Origin: Candidatus Limnocylindria bacterium
Lineage (GTDB): Bacteria > Chloroflexota > Limnocylindria > QHBO01
Length of the DNA: 18,793 bases
Reading direction: 5' to 3'
Assembly (NCBI GenBank): GCA_030146365.1
Contig: JASLBU010000161.1
Coordinates: forward strand, 1-18,793
The position numbers and the translations under genes are program-made. The notes beneath the pieces are model-generated. The model was not told the DNA's origin. It worked only from the letters and a program-made list of their open reading frames with translations, and did not search any database. Each line of letters opens with the position of its first letter. Position 1 is the first letter of the stretch. Shown here piece by piece: positions 8,644 to 16,355 of the stretch.

Positions 8644-8659
8644 TCTTCACGCCTGAAGA
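8644..8659. repeat. Inverted repeat in the intergenic region
   Basis: TCTTCA-CGCC-TGAAGA is a perfect 6-bp inverted repeat with a 4-nt centre, 40 nt upstream of the -35 box of the polyamine promoter and 87 nt before the small basic gene on the other strand. It could be a regulator site for either transcript. Apart from this and the promoter elements I see nothing in 8532-8746. Confidence 0.3.
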
Positions 8660-8734
8660 GATCGCTCGCTGCTCGTGCAACCATCGCGGCCCCATCCGCG
8701 TCATATCGGCAGCAACGACCGAGCAGCGGGGGAG

Positions 8735-8739
8735 AAGGA
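8735..8739 (+). promoter_or_regulatory. Shine-Dalgarno sequence of the small basic gene
   Basis: AAGGA inside the purine run GGGGGAGAAGGA, 7 nt before the ATG at 8747. It fixes the start of the 43-residue frame and is the main argument that the frame is translated. Confidence 0.5.
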
Positions 8740-8746
8740 CTCGCCG

Positions 8747-8878
8747 ATGGCGAAGCAGAATCACCAGAAGCGCGGCCGGCCACGCCCGGCCCCCACCCGA
8801 CGGCGCCGCTCCACCGTGCGGCGTGTCCAGGAGCAGCGCAGCCGGAGGGACCTCGACCACTGGCGCCGCAGCGCCTGA
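8747..8878 (+). CDS. Small basic protein, 43 residues, unknown
   Basis: Short frame beginning MAKQNHQKRGRPRPAP and ending DLDHWRRSA. It is extremely Arg-rich (RRRRS, VRR, RSRRD, WRR), has no cysteine, no signal peptide and no membrane segment, and is probably nucleic-acid or ribosome binding by charge alone. Support for a real gene is a ribosome site AAGGA at 8735-8739 spaced 7 nt before the ATG, location in an otherwise non-coding gap between divergent units, and a strong hairpin 24 nt after its stop. An upstream in-frame ATG at 8675 lacks such a site. I do not recognise the family. It could still be a chance frame in GC-rich DNA. Confidence 0.5.
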   Translation: MAKQNHQKRGRPRPAPTRRRRSTVRRVQEQRSRRDLDHWRRSA

Positions 8879-8902
8879 TCGGCAGGACCGCCCAGCAGCC
8901 AT

Positions 8903-8935
8903 CGACCCGGCCAGGTCCATCGACCTGCCGGGTCG
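8903..8935 (+). terminator. Strong GC-rich hairpin, terminator-like without U tract
   Basis: CGACCCGG-C-CAGGTC pairs with GACCTG-CCGGGTCG: 14 base pairs with one bulged C and a CATC loop. It begins 24 nt after the stop of the small basic gene and lies 70 nt before the acyl-CoA dehydrogenase start. Only GTTTC follows within a few bases, so a classic U tract is missing. It may be a terminator, an mRNA stabiliser or an operator. Confidence 0.5.
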
Positions 8936-9005
8936 GCCACGTTTCGGGGCGGTAGACTCCCTGCTCGGGCCTTCTGGCAACTCGCATCTGGAGCACACCA
9001 CGCCG

Positions 9006-10157
9006 ATGGACTTCGCCCTCTCGCCGCAGCACGAGGAGATCCGCCGCACGGTGCGCGAGTTCGCCGGCCGGCGCATCGCTCCGGTCGCCGACGAGCTCGA
9101 ACGGAAGGGCGAGTTCCCGATGGACATCGTTCGCGAGGCGGCGTCCCTCGGGCTCCTCGGCGTCCCATACCCGGAGGAGATCGGCGGCACCGGCCTGGAC
9201 TCCCTGGCGTACGCGATCACCGTCGAAGAGCTGTCACGCGTCTCCGGCAGCGTCGGGATCATCGTCAGCGCCCACACCAGCCTTGGCTGCAACCCGGTGT
9301 GGCTGGCGGGGACCGACGCGCAGAAGGAGAAGTATCTGCGGCCCATGGCCTCCGGTGAGGTGATCGGCGCCTACGGCCTGACGGAGCCGGGCGCCGGGAG
9401 CGACTCCCGAGGCACACGGACGCGCGCACGGCGTGACGGTGACGACTGGATCCTCGATGGCGGGAAACGCTTCATCACCAACGCCGGGGTGGCGGGGACC
9501 TACATCGTGACGGCGGTCACCGATCGGGAGGAGGAGTCCGGCAGGATCAGCGCCTTCATCGTCGACGCCGACACGCCCGGGTTCAGCATCGGCCGGATGG
9601 AGGAGAAGATGGGCCTCCATGCCAGCAACACCGGGGAACTCATCTTCGAGGGCTGCCGCATCCCGGGCGAGAACATGCTCGGCCCCGAGGGCGAGGGCGA
9701 CAAGCTGTTCCTCAAGACGCTCGACGGTGGCCGCATCGGCATCGCGTCGATGGCGCTCGGGCTCGCCCAGGCAGCGTACGAGGCCGCATCGGCCTATGCG
9801 CAGGAGCGCAAGCAGTTCGGCCGAGCGATCGGTACCTTCCAGGGCGTCGCGTTCAAGATCGCCGACATGGCGACCGAGATCGATGCCGCCCGCCTCATGA
9901 CCTATCGCGCGGCATGGCTGAAGGACAACGGGCGTCCGTACAGCACCGAGGCCGCGATGGCGAAGCTGTTCGCGTCCGAGGTCGCCCAGCGCGCCACCAA
10001 CGATGCCATCCAGGTCCACGGCGGCTACGGCTACATCACCGAGTACAAGGTGGAGCGCTACCTGCGCGACGCAAAGCTGACCGAGATCGGCGAGGGAACG
10101 AGCGAGATCCAGCGCATGGTGATCGCCCGCAACCTGCTCGGCCTGCGCGCGATGTAG
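9006..10157 (+). CDS. acd: Acyl-CoA dehydrogenase, short/medium-chain type
   Basis: 383-residue FAD enzyme that introduces the alpha,beta double bond into acyl-CoA, passing electrons to ETF. The start is the ATG beginning MDFALSPQHEEIRRTVREF, the usual N-terminus; the upstream open stretch from 8823 has no family resemblance and crosses the hairpin. Landmarks: GAYGLTEPGAGSDSRGTRT (flavin/substrate site), GGKRFITNAGVA, ERKQFGRAIGTFQGVAF, QVHGGYGYITEY, and the catalytic Glu near residue 363 in EIGEGTSEIQR. That position is typical of butyryl/short-chain and medium-chain enzymes rather than isovaleryl-CoA dehydrogenase. The ribosome site is weak (GGAG 13-14 nt upstream). An FG-GAP protein gene follows 8 nt after the stop, probably co-transcribed. 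Chain length preference cannot be decided. Confidence 0.94.
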   Translation: MDFALSPQHEEIRRTVREFAGRRIAPVADELERKGEFPMDIVREAASLGLLGVPYPEEIGGTGLDSLAYAITVEELSRVSGSVGIIVSAHTSLGCNPVWLAGTDAQKEKYLRPMASGEVIGAYGLTEPGAGSDSRGTRTRARRDGDDWILDGGKRFITNAGVAGTYIVTAVTDREEESGRISAFIVDADTPGFSIGRMEEKMGLHASNTGELIFEGCRIPGENMLGPEGEGDKLFLKTLDGGRIGIASMALGLAQAAYEAASAYAQERKQFGRAIGTFQGVAFKIADMATEIDAARLMTYRAAWLKDNGRPYSTEAAMAKLFASEVAQRATNDAIQVHGGYGYITEYKVERYLRDAKLTEIGEGTSEIQRMVIARNLLGLRAM

Positions 10158-10165
10158 CCGGGCCG

Positions 10166-12283
10166 ATGGCGCAGGTCCCGAGCTGCCTCCGCGCCGTCGG
10201 TGTCGTTCCCGCGCTGCTCGGCGTGGTGGTCTCCGTGCTGGTGCCTCAGCCGGCGCGGGCCGCGGAGGACGTCGTGCCTCTGCCTGGCGCGACCAGTGCT
10301 GCAGTTCGCGTCGATCTCGACCGCGACGGCGTCCTCGACCTCGTCCGGCTGGCCGAGACGGCCGGGGACTCGCCGGTCCTCGAGGCGTGGGTCGACGACG
10401 GGGAACGCGGCTGGCATCGCCAGGCATCCATGGACGTCCCGTGGCCGGCGAATGGGGACGTCGACGCGCCGAGCGCCGCGATGGGCACCGCCCTGCTCGG
10501 GACTCGCATCGGCGGGCTCCCGACCCCCCTGCTCGTCACCACGCTCCTTGATCCGGGCGCAGCGACGTCGATGACCTGCTGTCTCACGGTCCACGCCGTG
10601 CGGCTGGACGGTGTTCGGCTCAGGCTCGACACGCACCCGGTTGCGGGGGCCTCGGGGGACGAGATGCTGGTCCTGGACTTCGACGCCGACGGAACCGACG
10701 AGCTCGTCGCGATCTCGACGCGGAACGGGTTCGATCCAGCCGAACCGCCCACGTCGACCCTCCAGGTGTTCGGTTGGCGGGACCGGGGTCTCGAGCTCCT
10801 CGCTGAGCGCGAGCGCTCCGGGTTCCCGATGGGGTCAGTGGTCGGCGACCTGGATGGCCGGCCGGGAGCCGAGCTGGTCAGCGCGCTCGACGACCAGCGG
10901 CGGCTGGAGCGCCTTGCATGGGATGGCACGGGCCTGGCCTTCACCGATGCACGGCCGCCCATGAACCCCAGCGGGCCGGGCTGGCCGGCCGGCGTCCTCG
11001 ACGGGCAGCTCGTGTACGTCGACGGGGACGGGGTGTCGGCCCTTGCCTGGCCGGCCGGGGGTGACCTGAGCCTCGTCCGTCGGATCAGGACGCAGGAGTT
11101 CCCGAACGCGTACGTGGTCGGCTCCGGCGAGGCGTCCCTCCTGGTCATCGAGGGCGGATCGGACCCGTTCGGGCAGCGAAACGAGGTCACGGTCTACGAC
11201 GAGTCGCTCGAGGAGCTCGGCAGTGTGACGGCCTCCGCTCCGGTCACCGAGTCCCGGGCGCTCCTGGCGGAGATACCGTGGGACGGATTCGCGGTGCCCC
11301 ACCTGGCGCTGTGGGGATTCAGCGGGCCGATGCCGGCATCCGGTTGGGAGGCCGCCGGATGGGTGAGCCCCGCAGGGCTCGTCCGGCCGGATGGGCAAGA
11401 CGCATGGCGTCTCCAGCCGATGGCGCCCATGCTCGGCGTGCCGATGGGCCGGCTGGGACGCGGCGACGCCTGGCTCGCGGTCTGCGAGGCATGCTGGAAC
11501 AGCGAGACCCGGTCCTACGTCTCCCCGGCCGGCACTTTCGGACATTCCGGCATGGTCCTCGCGCGGACGGATGCGATGGCGCGGGACGACGCCGCGCCGT
11601 TGGAGGGGCGCTACGAGGGAGCAATCCCGCAGGGCGTCGACGCCAGCGTGACGACGCTGCTCGCCAGGTCGTCCGGTGCCGTCATCGAGCTTCCGGTTCC
11701 ACCGGGCAGCCGAGTCGTGAGCACGGTGGGCCGTACCGCCACGGACCACGGCGTCGTCGACGACAGGTTCCGGCTCGAGGTCCCGGGGGTGGGCTCGTCG
11801 GGCCGCAGGGACGGGTGGGGAGCCACCGTCCTCGTCATCGCTCCCGACACCCGCTTCCGCATTCACCGGTGGGAGGCGACGTACGCGCCCTCGAGCGGGC
11901 CGGCGGTCACGGCCGTCGCCGAGCCTGCGCGCCTGGAGCTCGAGGCGACGATCCGCGGCACTGTCGATCCCGGGACGAGGATCCGCGTGGACGGGGAATC
12001 CGTGGCAGTCGATGAGCGGGGCGGGTTCGTCCACGCGGTGTGGGCCTCGCCGTGGCCCCAGACCGTGACGGTCACCGCGGTGGATCCATTCGGGACCGAG
12101 CGCGCGGTCCGGATGGAGGTGGTCGGCTTCCTGGACCCGCGAGGGCTGCCGTGGGTCCCCATCGTCGCGGCGGTCACGCTCCTGTTCGGCGCACTGCTCT
12201 TCCTCCGGGTCCCACGGCCGGCGGGTCGCCCGGCCGCGGACGGCGACGGAGCGCTCGAGGAGCTCGACGGCGACCTCGCCTGA
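10166..12283 (+). CDS. Secreted FG-GAP/VCBS propeller membrane protein (paralogue 1)
   Basis: 705-residue predicted type I membrane protein. A Sec signal peptide ends at about ARA|AED (residue 32). FG-GAP/VCBS-like calcium motifs DxDxDG occur at 50-55 (DLDRDG) and 171-176 (DFDADG), followed by a GDLDGRPGAEL repeat, suggesting an extracellular beta-propeller. Adjacent Cys138-Cys139 are shared with the second copy. An Ig-like, glucodextranase-B-like domain lies at about 590-655 (RIRVDGESVAVDERGGF, TAVDPFGTE). One transmembrane segment (about 661-680) is followed by a 25-residue cytoplasmic tail ending ALEELDGDLA. The start is the first ATG that gives a signal peptide, 8 nt after the acyl-CoA dehydrogenase stop. 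Ligand and role are unknown. Confidence 0.82.
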   Translation: MAQVPSCLRAVGVVPALLGVVVSVLVPQPARAAEDVVPLPGATSAAVRVDLDRDGVLDLVRLAETAGDSPVLEAWVDDGERGWHRQASMDVPWPANGDVDAPSAAMGTALLGTRIGGLPTPLLVTTLLDPGAATSMTCCLTVHAVRLDGVRLRLDTHPVAGASGDEMLVLDFDADGTDELVAISTRNGFDPAEPPTSTLQVFGWRDRGLELLAERERSGFPMGSVVGDLDGRPGAELVSALDDQRRLERLAWDGTGLAFTDARPPMNPSGPGWPAGVLDGQLVYVDGDGVSALAWPAGGDLSLVRRIRTQEFPNAYVVGSGEASLLVIEGGSDPFGQRNEVTVYDESLEELGSVTASAPVTESRALLAEIPWDGFAVPHLALWGFSGPMPASGWEAAGWVSPAGLVRPDGQDAWRLQPMAPMLGVPMGRLGRGDAWLAVCEACWNSETRSYVSPAGTFGHSGMVLARTDAMARDDAAPLEGRYEGAIPQGVDASVTTLLARSSGAVIELPVPPGSRVVSTVGRTATDHGVVDDRFRLEVPGVGSSGRRDGWGATVLVIAPDTRFRIHRWEATYAPSSGPAVTAVAEPARLELEATIRGTVDPGTRIRVDGESVAVDERGGFVHAVWASPWPQTVTVTAVDPFGTERAVRMEVVGFLDPRGLPWVPIVAAVTLLFGALLFLRVPRPAGRPAADGDGALEELDGDLA

Positions 12284-12297
12284 GGCGTCCGCTCAGG
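12279..12297. terminator. Hairpin over opposing stop codons, possible bidirectional terminator
   Basis: CCTGAG (12279-12284) and CTCAGG (12292-12297) form a 6-bp stem with a 7-nt loop, containing the TGA of the propeller gene and the TGA of the opposing synthetase gene. Three of the pairs are forced by the opposed stop codons, and no T run follows, so this is weak evidence. Confidence 0.25.
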
Positions 12298-14245
12298 TTC
12301 GCCCGGCGAGCCGCGCGAAGGCGTCCAGCGACGTCGGATCGGCGAGAGACCCGCGTGATGCGGCGACGTCCGGCGGCGTGCCGGTCAGGATGCGCTTCAC
12401 CGGCACCTCCAGCTTCTTTCCGGACAGGGTGCGCGGGATCGCCGGCACGACCGTGATCTCGTCGGGCACGTGCCGCGGCGACAGGCCGCTCCGAAGCTCC
12501 ACCACGAGCCGCTCCCGGAGCTCGTCGGTCAGGCTGCCACCCTCGCGCATGGCGAGGAACAGCAGGAGACGGTCGCCCTCGTCCAGGTGCACCACCAGCG
12601 AGTCGGCGACCTCCGGCAGGGACTCGACGACGGCATAGAACTCGGCCGTGCCGATGCGGACGCCGCCGCGGTTGAGGGTCGCGTCCGACCGGCCGCTGAT
12701 CACGCACGAGCCGCGGTCCGTGAAGGTGATCCAGTCGCCGTGCCGCCAGACGCCCGGGAAGTCGTCGAAATACGCGGCGCGGTAGCGCTCCCCGGTCGGG
12801 TCGTTCCAGAAAGCCACCGGCATCGAAGGCATCGGCTTCGTGATCACCAGCTCACCCTGCGCTCCGACCAGGGGCCGCCCGTCCGGCGAGAAGGCCTCGA
12901 CCGCGCAGCCCAGGTGGCGGCAGCTCAGCTCACCTTCCCAGACGGGCACCAGGGGCGATGCGCCGACGAAGGCGGTGCAAACGTCGGTGCCGCCGGACAC
13001 GGACTGGAGCTGAGCCGTTGGGGAGATGGCGCCTGCCACGTAGCGGAACCCGTCGACGGGGAGCGGGGCCCCCGTCGAGCCGATGCCGCGGACCGCCGAC
13101 AGGTCCACCAGCTCGCCGGGGCGCAGGCCCTCCTTGCGGCAGGCCATCAGGTACGGCGCCGATGTCCCGAAGTAGGTGACGCCCTCCTCCGCGGCCATCC
13201 GCCACAGCACCGAGAGGTCGGGGTGGGCGGGGGAGCCGTCGTAGAGCACGATCGTGGCATCCACCAGCAGCCCGGAGACCAGGTAGTTCCACATCATCCA
13301 GCCGGTCGTGCTGAACCAGAAGAAGCGGTCCCCGCGGCCGAGGTCGTGGTGGAGGGCATGGATCTTGAGGTGCTCGAGCAGGATTCCGCCGTGCCCGTGC
13401 ACGATCGGCTTCGGCAGACCGGTGGTGCCGGAGCTGTAGAGCACGAACAGCGGGTGGTCGAAGGGCACTGCCTCGAACGCCAGCTCGCCGGGCTCGGCCC
13501 TGAGCTCCTCCCAGGCGGTCGAGTCGGGGATGCCGGATCGGCTTGGCTCGAGGTACGGCAGGGTGACGGTCGCGGCGAGGCTCGGCAGCGCCGCCCGGAT
13601 GGCTGCCACCTCGGTGCCGCGATCCACGGCCTTCGTCCCGTAGCGGTATCCGTCGACGGTCAGCAGGATCTTCGGCTCGATCTGGCTCCAGCGATCGATC
13701 ACCGCGCGCGCGCCGAACTCCGGCGCGCAGCTCGACCAGACCGCACCGGTCGACGCCGTGGCCAGCATGCCGATGACTGTCTCCGGCACGTTCGGCAGGT
13801 AGGCGGCGACCCGGTCGCCCGCTCCGACACCGAGGCGAAGAAGCCCGGCGCGGACGCGTCCGACCTCATCGCGCAGCTGTCCGGCCGTCACCTCGATCCG
13901 GTCCCGCGACTGCGACAGCGCGACGATCACGACCTCGTCATCGGCCCGGCCCCCGAGCCGCAGGGCATGCTCGGCCCAGTTGAGGCGCGCATCGGGGAAC
14001 CAGCGTGCCCCCGGCATCCGTTCATCCGCGAGCGCCGGCCCGGGATGTGCGGACGAGCGAACGCCGAAGTGGTCCCAGACGGATCGCCAGAACGCGTCCA
14101 GGTCGTCGACCGACCACCGCAGCAGCGCGTCGTAGTCGTCGAAACGGAGGTCACGCTCGCGTTCCAGCCAGGCGAGGTATGCGCCGATGCGCGATCGCTG
14201 GCGGATGTCGTCCGGCGGCGACCAGAGGATCGGCGGAGGTGCCAT
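12293..14245 (-). CDS. aacS: Acetoacetyl-CoA synthetase (acetoacetate-CoA ligase)
   Basis: 650-residue ANL-superfamily enzyme that activates acetoacetate with ATP and CoA. Length and sequence match AacS rather than acetyl-CoA synthetase: N-terminal WFPDARLNWAEHAL (82-95), VDGYRYGTKAVDRG, the P-loop SSGTTGLPKPIVHGHGG (271-287), FSTTGWMMWNYLVSG, SVSGGTDVCTAFVG, RHGDWITFTDRG, SGRSDATLNRGGVRIG (517-532) and a C-terminal PRTLSGKKLEVPVKRIL with catalytic Lys near 610. All core motifs are intact. The ATG at 14245 gives the standard N-terminus; an in-frame extension to 14827 would cross the divergent propeller gene. No Shine-Dalgarno site is evident. It fits with the nearby acyl-CoA dehydrogenase in ketone-body or short-chain acyl metabolism. 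Confidence 0.95.
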   Translation of the reverse strand: MAPPPILWSPPDDIRQRSRIGAYLAWLERERDLRFDDYDALLRWSVDDLDAFWRSVWDHFGVRSSAHPGPALADERMPGARWFPDARLNWAEHALRLGGRADDEVVIVALSQSRDRIEVTAGQLRDEVGRVRAGLLRLGVGAGDRVAAYLPNVPETVIGMLATASTGAVWSSCAPEFGARAVIDRWSQIEPKILLTVDGYRYGTKAVDRGTEVAAIRAALPSLAATVTLPYLEPSRSGIPDSTAWEELRAEPGELAFEAVPFDHPLFVLYSSGTTGLPKPIVHGHGGILLEHLKIHALHHDLGRGDRFFWFSTTGWMMWNYLVSGLLVDATIVLYDGSPAHPDLSVLWRMAAEEGVTYFGTSAPYLMACRKEGLRPGELVDLSAVRGIGSTGAPLPVDGFRYVAGAISPTAQLQSVSGGTDVCTAFVGASPLVPVWEGELSCRHLGCAVEAFSPDGRPLVGAQGELVITKPMPSMPVAFWNDPTGERYRAAYFDDFPGVWRHGDWITFTDRGSCVISGRSDATLNRGGVRIGTAEFYAVVESLPEVADSLVVHLDEGDRLLLFLAMREGGSLTDELRERLVVELRSGLSPRHVPDEITVVPAIPRTLSGKKLEVPVKRILTGTPPDVAASRGSLADPTSLDAFARLAGRT

Positions 14246-14285
14246 TGGTCCGATGATGCCAGACGAGGCGTATTCTCCGGTGCCC
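14246..14285. promoter_or_regulatory. Compact divergent start region
   Basis: Only 40 nt separate the start of the acetoacetyl-CoA synthetase from the chosen start of propeller paralogue 2. On the plus strand TATTCT at 14271-14276 resembles a -10 box placed so close to the ATG at 14286 that the transcript would be leaderless or nearly so. No good -35 is visible. Any promoters must overlap each other or the coding starts. Confidence 0.3.
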
Positions 14286-16355
14286 ATGCTGGCCGCCGCG
14301 CTCACCGCCATGCTGCTCGCCGGTCCGGCGCTCGCCAGTCCGCCACCGCCACGCGTCACGATCCCCGCCGAGCCGGGAACCGCGACACTCACCAACGCCC
14401 CGGTCTTCCAGGCAGTGGTCGCCGACCTGGACGGCGACGGTGTCCGTGAGATCGTCGCGCTCGTGCGGCCGACGGACGGGACCATGGCGGCGGTCGCCTG
14501 GCGTGAGACGGGTGGTGCCTGGGAAGCGATCGGCGAGCCGCTCCCGGTGCAGTTCCCAGGGCCTGGGCCCCTCGAATGGCCCGGCACGCCGGCCCGCCTC
14601 CTGGTGCGCTCGGTGGACGGGGCCGAGACGGTGACGATCGCTCGGCAGCCGCGGGCGCGAGAGCCGGATCTCGACTCGCCGTGCTGCCTGCTGATCGACG
14701 ACCTGGTGCTGGAGGGCGGCGCACTTCGGCTCGTGTCCCGCATCGACCCCATCGACGCGATGGACGCGCTCCACGCGCTCGACCTTGACGGCGATGGCAC
14801 CGACGAGCTGGTTGCCACACGGTCCATCTACCCCCTCGGCGACATCTCATACCCGACAGTCGCCTTCGTGTTGCGGTGGAACGGCGGTGCTTTCGACCTG
14901 ACGCCGTCACGCCTGTCGGTCGGTTCGGGCGACACCCCGTTCCTGCTCGGTGACACCGACGGCGTGCCCGGCACCGAGCTGGCGATCGCCGCAACCCTCG
15001 GCCGGCCGGAGCTCCACCGCGTGCGGCTCGGGGCAGGTGACACGCTCCTGGTCGACGACGCGGGTCTTGTGGCGGCGGACGCCACCGCCGTTCCACTCGC
15101 GGGACGCCCAGGCATCGCGGTCATCACGGCGTCCGGGCAGCTTTCCGTCCACGCCTGGCCGCCAGGAGAGGCGATCGGGCAGGCGTTGGCCACGGCGCAG
15201 GTGGACGGCGGATCGATCATGGGGCGAGTTCGTCACGGCGGCGCGGATCGGCTCGCGGTGCGGGCGCCTGGACAGCAGCTGCACCTCCTGGACCTGCCCC
15301 AGCTCTCGTCCGAATCGGGCGCCGTCTCCTGGAGCCCTTCGGGCAGGGCGTTCGCTGCGGGCAGTCCGGTTGCGCCATACGTGGGTCCTTTGCCCGGCGG
15401 CGGCCCGGACGGTGCCGCGGCCATCGCGTTCGGAGGCCGCCTGGTGGGGTCGCATGAGGGCTCCGGCATCCTGCCGTTCCCGGCCCTTCCGGCGGCGCAG
15501 CCCATCGGTCTGGCCGGAGTGGATCTCGCGACGCTGGCCGTGCTCCATGGCCCGAGCCCGATCGCACCGCTGCAGCCACAGGGCGGCCGTCTCGATCCGC
15601 CCGCAGCCGTGCCTGGATCCGCGATCACCGTCGCGCCAATGGTGCTGGCCGAGCAGGCGGAACCGGACGGGACGCCACTGGAGCCCGCGACGACGGGCAC
15701 GCTGCCGACCGGCGAGGAGGGCATCGTGGCCATCGGTCGGGGCGGCTTTCGGGCGGCGTTCGAGGCCCCGCCCGGCTCCCGGGTCTACGTGGCCGGCAGC
15801 GATCCGTCGGTGGTGGCATCCATCGCCGCGGTGCCAGACTCCGGGCGGCTCGATGTGCCGCTCGTCCCACCTCCGGTTCTCACTGAGGGGCGTCACCGGT
15901 TTTCCGTCGCGCTCACGACCCCCGCGGGCCACGGTTACCTCGCCACGTGGGAGGCAGACGTGCTCGACGGCCCGCCGCCGCTCGAGTCGGTCCCCACCAC
16001 GCCATTCGGCTCAGGCGACGTGCTCGTGACCGGCCGCACGGCGCCGTACGTCAGTGTCACGGTCGATGGAGACGCAGCCGCCGTGGACGCCGAGGGCCGT
16101 TTCGAGGCCCGGGTGCCGGTGCCTCCGTGGCCGACGGAGCTGGTCGTCTCGGCCGTCGACCCGTTCGGCAACACGGCGACCCAGACGCTGTCGGGCGTCG
16201 GCTGGTTCGACTATCGGGGCCTGCCGTGGCTCGCGATCGCGGTGGGAGCGCTCGCCGTCACGGCCCTCCGCCTCTTCCTGCGCGTCCCTGCGACGCGCGA
16301 CCGGCCGCGACACCCCGATGACGACGCGGTGCTCGAGGAGATGGAGCCGGATTGA
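14286..16355 (+). CDS. Secreted FG-GAP/VCBS propeller membrane protein (paralogue 2)
   Basis: 689-residue predicted type I membrane protein, a paralogue of the gene at 10166. With this ATG the protein begins with a compact signal peptide (MLAAALTAMLLAGPALA|S) lacking basic residues; ATGs at 14253 and 14256 are alternatives, with GGAGG 13 nt upstream of the first. DxDxDG motifs are at 47-52 (DLDGDG) and 166-171 (DLDGDG), then GDTDGVPGTEL. Cys133-Cys134 align with the CC pair of paralogue 1, with the same 32-residue spacing to the second motif. An Ig-like domain (about 565-640: VSVTVDGDAAAVDAEGRF, SAVDPFGNT) leads to YRGLPW, one transmembrane segment (646-665), and a short tail ending AVLEEMEPD. 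Function unknown; not recognised as a named family. Confidence 0.82.
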   Translation: MLAAALTAMLLAGPALASPPPPRVTIPAEPGTATLTNAPVFQAVVADLDGDGVREIVALVRPTDGTMAAVAWRETGGAWEAIGEPLPVQFPGPGPLEWPGTPARLLVRSVDGAETVTIARQPRAREPDLDSPCCLLIDDLVLEGGALRLVSRIDPIDAMDALHALDLDGDGTDELVATRSIYPLGDISYPTVAFVLRWNGGAFDLTPSRLSVGSGDTPFLLGDTDGVPGTELAIAATLGRPELHRVRLGAGDTLLVDDAGLVAADATAVPLAGRPGIAVITASGQLSVHAWPPGEAIGQALATAQVDGGSIMGRVRHGGADRLAVRAPGQQLHLLDLPQLSSESGAVSWSPSGRAFAAGSPVAPYVGPLPGGGPDGAAAIAFGGRLVGSHEGSGILPFPALPAAQPIGLAGVDLATLAVLHGPSPIAPLQPQGGRLDPPAAVPGSAITVAPMVLAEQAEPDGTPLEPATTGTLPTGEEGIVAIGRGGFRAAFEAPPGSRVYVAGSDPSVVASIAAVPDSGRLDVPLVPPPVLTEGRHRFSVALTTPAGHGYLATWEADVLDGPPPLESVPTTPFGSGDVLVTGRTAPYVSVTVDGDAAAVDAEGRFEARVPVPPWPTELVVSAVDPFGNTATQTLSGVGWFDYRGLPWLAIAVGALAVTALRLFLRVPATRDRPRHPDDDAVLEEMEPD

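Noticed and set aside
8823..9005. N-terminal extension of the acyl-CoA dehydrogenase
   Set aside because: The 61 extra residues are unlike the family, overlap the small basic gene and run through the strong hairpin; the family N-terminus begins at 9006.
12470..14449. Plus-strand open frame of 659 codons opposite the acetoacetyl-CoA synthetase
   Set aside because: Very long, but its translation is Arg/Ala/Pro/His-rich without motifs, and it overlaps both a full AacS and the start of propeller paralogue 2.
14246..14827. N-terminal extension of the acetoacetyl-CoA synthetase
   Set aside because: It crosses the divergent propeller gene and has no family similarity; the standard AacS N-terminus begins at 14245.
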